NCBI GenBank assembly: GCA_035048485.1 | Contig: CM068583.1 | Span: forward strand, 25,106,841 to 25,170,840 | Length of the DNA: 64,000 nucleotides | Direction: 5' to 3' | Source: Pteria penguin | Taxonomy: Eukaryota; Mollusca; Bivalvia; Pterioida; Pteriidae | Shown: piece after piece, positions 61,206 through 64,000 of the stretch | Layout of the letters: each line of letters starts with the position of its first letter | Numbering within the stretch: position 1 is the first letter of the stretch | Made by a program: the position numbers and the translations under genes | Notes under the pieces: generated by a model | The model's input: the letters and a program-made list of their open reading frames with translations, nothing else | The model's database searches: none | What the model was told of the DNA's origin: nothing

Positions 61206-63460
61206 TTTAATATCTTCTTCCATGAATCCATTTTACTTTTGCTTGAGAAAGAATAATTTGGGAGGAGTGAAATAATCCTAAAGCATACCCCTCTACCTTT
61301 TCTTATAAGGTGTTGTTGAAACAGTTTACACCAGACAGTCTTGGAAAATCTAAGATAAATCTAGCCTATATAGGGCCAGATACTTGCGGCTAAGATAAAT
61401 CATAAATGGCAAAATTACACTCTTAAAAGAAAACTTAATAACAAATAACTTGTTTGCTGTTTAAAGTCAGATCATGGAGGGATTTTTATTCCATCTATGG
61501 TAGTTTTACAGTGTAGTTTTCAGGAAACTTGAGTGTTAGAAGAAAGCCACTGACCTTTGACAGGCACTCTAGTTAACCTACCTTTTTGCACCAAAATAGA
61601 ATCGTTCCTCTGTCGGACAGTGGCCAGACACTAATATGACGTCAAGTGAAAACTTTAGCCATGCTTGCATGGGATCCGTCAAAACTATTCGTGTAAGAAT
61701 GTTATGGTCTTGTTTATGTACATTAAATAGTTGAAAAAAATGTTGAACTTACTTTAGACGCTTTTTAGTCGATTAGAAAATAAGCCAGTCGGGCTCACTG
61801 GAGAAAAGTTATCTGTCATCTCTAGTATAATATATTCAACTTTCACGTATTCATGTCACGCAAATTCTTTTTTAAACGAACTGTGTCAAATTCGTTGAGA
61901 CTGGATCCCTATAAATTGTAAACTTTTGTAGCCAAGTCCTTCTTGTGCGTTACCATATTTTGAGAAGATATACAGAAAGCAACCCCACTCTTAGCAAACA
62001 CTGTGTACAAGTGGACGTGTTACCTTGAGTGAAAAGTTTTTGCATGTAAACTTGAAGCGAAGGAGGAAGATGAAATACACGTAGAACCAACAGTGTTGCC
62101 AGAATGACGATATATCAGATTTTCGGGTGATGTATGTCATTGGCATTATGTGAGGAAGCAAGCATGACAGCCAAGTCCTTGACAAACAATACGAGTTTTA
62201 TCAGTAAGTATGGGCAGTCATCGATCTTTCAACATGCTCCTAGTCAGGACAACCAGTATCTTGGACGACACCAAATATCTCAGAAGAGACGTTTATAGAA
62301 CATTAGAAAGACCACACAGAGGCGTGGTTACCATGTCCAAAATGGCTGTGTTGAAAATAATCGAGACACAGAGGAATGGTTTCAACCTCTTAAACCTTTT
62401 GGATCTGCCAATGAAATGATGTCAGCTTAAACCTAGGGTGTAAACACAGTGAAGTGGAAAATAAACGAACTTACCCAACACCGGAATATTATCTTAATGG
62501 AAAAACAACTCGAAAATATATTGCAGTTTCTCGGTCAGTGCGATTACAGTGACATTGGTCATAATTTAAAAAAAAAGACTTTTATTACTTCATTAAGTAC
62601 GTAACACAGGCTCACGTGAGCTGTATAGAACAAATAAAGTACTTCTTATGATTTATTACTTACAAAATCAAGGACGTGTGCTTATACAATCTTATATACT
62701 TCGCTTGTTGCAGGTTAAAAAGATCAGTCAAATTGAAAACAAATATTAGACGGTTACGTGGAATACCTCTACCAAATATCACTGTATGAAAAGCAAAATC
62801 ATCGTTATAGACTTGATATTTTATTGGAAGAATTATGTCACTTTCGATTCGCTATAAAATGATGTAGGTACACGGATTCTAAAACGGGGAATACAATGTT
62901 AGAATGAGTAATAATAATTTGGACTTGACCTTGTTCGAGTCTTAAAATATTGCAACATCATCGGCAGTACGTTCGACAAGTATGGGCCTTACTACTTTGA
63001 AGAAGGCAGTAATCAGTACTTATCAAAGATAGACAACAACCGTATGAGAAGCTGACATCTAATGACCTCTGAAATGTGATATATACCACCAAGGGTCGTC
63101 TTTGGCGATGTAAGCTTCTACCCTCCTTTTCTTCGCAGATAACCCTGACAAGATAAAGAGCTTGTTGTTAAAAGTATACAAATACCTGTCGATCTCCCAT
63201 TCTTATTTCAAGTGCGTGTATACCAGGACATGATGTCGGTTTTTACCTGAATGTTAGAGTAATGAACATGGAACTTTGTGTTACCTACGCTTATGTGAAG
63301 GGGGTCTGCTTCGTTAAAGTCGCAATGGTGTGGAGTTAAGGTCTGGTGAAAATTCAATGTAACTCATTCAGAATATCTTTAATGATCTCACAAAATGTTT
63401 TGTATATAAAGTCATTACGGATTTTTTACAGTCAAGTACTAAAGAAATGCAACTAAATGA
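61206..63460. other. Non-coding spacer with one repeat end
   Basis: At 61370-61395 'tatagggccagatacttgcg' followed by 'gctaa' matches the outer end of the arms at 54030-54832. No gene was supported in the rest; the ORF at 62210-62419 begins with ATG but has no recognisable family. Confidence 0.4.
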
Positions 63461-63473
63461 ATGTAAAATTAGG

Positions 63474-63646
63474 TTGGTTGGTTGGTTGATTGGTGTTTTG
63501 CGTCGCTTTCAACAATATTTCAGTTATATCGCGACATGGAAGCAGGAGGTTACCAACCTCTTAAACATAGTGGCGCAACCCGGGAATCGAACCCGGATCG
63601 TCGGCGCCGCAAGCCAAGGGCTTAACCACTACACCACGCCTGCCCC
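63474..63646 (-). mobile_element. SINE family B, complete, with perfect target duplication
   Basis: The 12-bp duplication TGTAAAATTAGG lies at 63462-63473 and 63647-63658. On the minus strand: 'gcaggcgtggtgtagtggtt' (A box), 'gatccgggttcgattcccgg' (B box), body 'gaggttggtaacctcctgct', 'tgttgaaagcgacgcaaaac', tail (CAACCAACC). 173 bp. Young relative to other copies. Confidence 0.92.
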
Positions 63647-63753
63647 TGTAAAATTAGGAAATATATATACAAGATGTATATGTATAGTGGCGTAGCTAGG
63701 CGTACGCACGGAAGCACGTGCTTCCACATCATTTTTGCGGATTATTATTATTA

Positions 63754-63780
63754 GGTTTCACAAGTTTCACTTGTGAAACC
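63754..63780. repeat. 11-bp-stem hairpin, GGTTTCACAAG
   Basis: GGTTTCACAAG (63754-63764), loop TTTCA, CTTGTGAAACC (63770-63780). Preceded by 'ttattatta' and followed by 'ttttattattct', like the flanks of the 66-bp unit after it. Confidence 0.85.
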
Positions 63781-63802
63781 TTTTATTATTCTACTGTCCT
63801 TT

Positions 63803-64000
63803 CTTATTAGGGTCTTCCGATTCCATCGGAAGACCGTTCTGTTATTGTGAAGTTTTTTCTTTACATTTGTTATTAGGGTCTTCCGATTCCATCGGAAGAC
63901 CGTTCTGTTATTGTGAAGTTTTTTCTTTACATTTGTTATTAGGGTCTTCCGATTCCATCGGAAGACCCTTCTGTTATTGTGAGGTTTTTTCTTTACATTT
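63803..64000 (+). repeat. 66-bp hairpin satellite, three units, continuing past the window
   Basis: Units 63803-63868, 63869-63934 and 63935-64000 are almost identical (exact period 66). Each holds GGTCTTCCGAT-TCC-ATCGGAAGACC, an 11-bp stem with 3-nt loop, then 'ttctgttattgtgaagtttt' and 'ttctttacatttg'. The array runs off the end of the window. The third unit differs at two sites (one base after the stem and 'gaggtt'). Confidence 0.92.

Noticed and set aside
63803..64000. CRISPR-like palindromic repeats
   Set aside because: The whole 66-bp unit is repeated, spacer included.

Overview
The window is eukaryotic nuclear DNA, most likely from a mollusc and probably a bivalve. Genes have many exons with GT-AG introns, base composition is AT-rich, and the repeats are of the mollusc type: tRNA-derived SINEs with (CAAT)n or (CAACC)n tails, short elements with internal ~120-160 bp tandem units rich in AAGGTCA, and 'actagagctgtcctaacggg' and 'acaagaggccca' elements. 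The phylum is inferred from these repeats and the gene families; no species is claimed.

Four protein-coding genes are supported. (1) 5402-19598 (+): an 11-exon MGAT1 (N-acetylglucosaminyltransferase I), 455 aa, complete, with every junction in phase. (2) 23949-25406 (+): an intronless GT11 alpha-1,2-fucosyltransferase-like type II membrane protein of about 485 aa. (3) 31024-38388 (+): a 6-exon TRIM protein (RING, two B-boxes, coiled coil, SPRY-like C-terminus), 794 aa. (4) 43200-49887 (-): a 2-coding-exon NHL-propeller protein, 389 aa, with no RING or B-box, a non-coding first exon and a TATA box; it is convergent with the TRIM gene. Genes 1 and 2 both act on glycans in the Golgi. Genes 3 and 4 belong to families linked to ubiquitin signalling or RNA regulation. 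No operon-like or co-regulated arrangement is claimed.

Layout: 1-5400 is gene-poor with a long fold-back repeat (about 3290-4022). 5402-19598 is MGAT1, whose introns carry a truncated SINE, a 755-bp element with 14-bp inverted ends and tandem cores, a TTAA-flanked piggyBac-type element (12198-13553), and a SINE invaded by a hAT-like element that holds a zinc-finger exon (17266-18263). 19600-23885 is 3' flank and spacer with one SINE. 25407-31013 is spacer with two old SINEs. 38389-43199 holds a ~72-bp tandem array. The NHL gene intron (44336-49853) carries two SINEs, a 720-bp TIR element and a small MITE. 50040-64000 is a repeat sea: three long (TA)n tracts, a 49-bp palindromic module, a head-to-head inverted repeat carrying a spliceable first exon next to a TCTCGCGAGA motif, a decayed envelope-like retroelement gene on the minus strand, an 'atcgc' minisatellite, a ~146-bp tandem array and a 66-bp hairpin satellite that runs off the end.

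The most interesting material is the nested and architecturally conserved repeats rather than a new multi-gene pathway. No CRISPR, rRNA or functional tRNA gene was seen.
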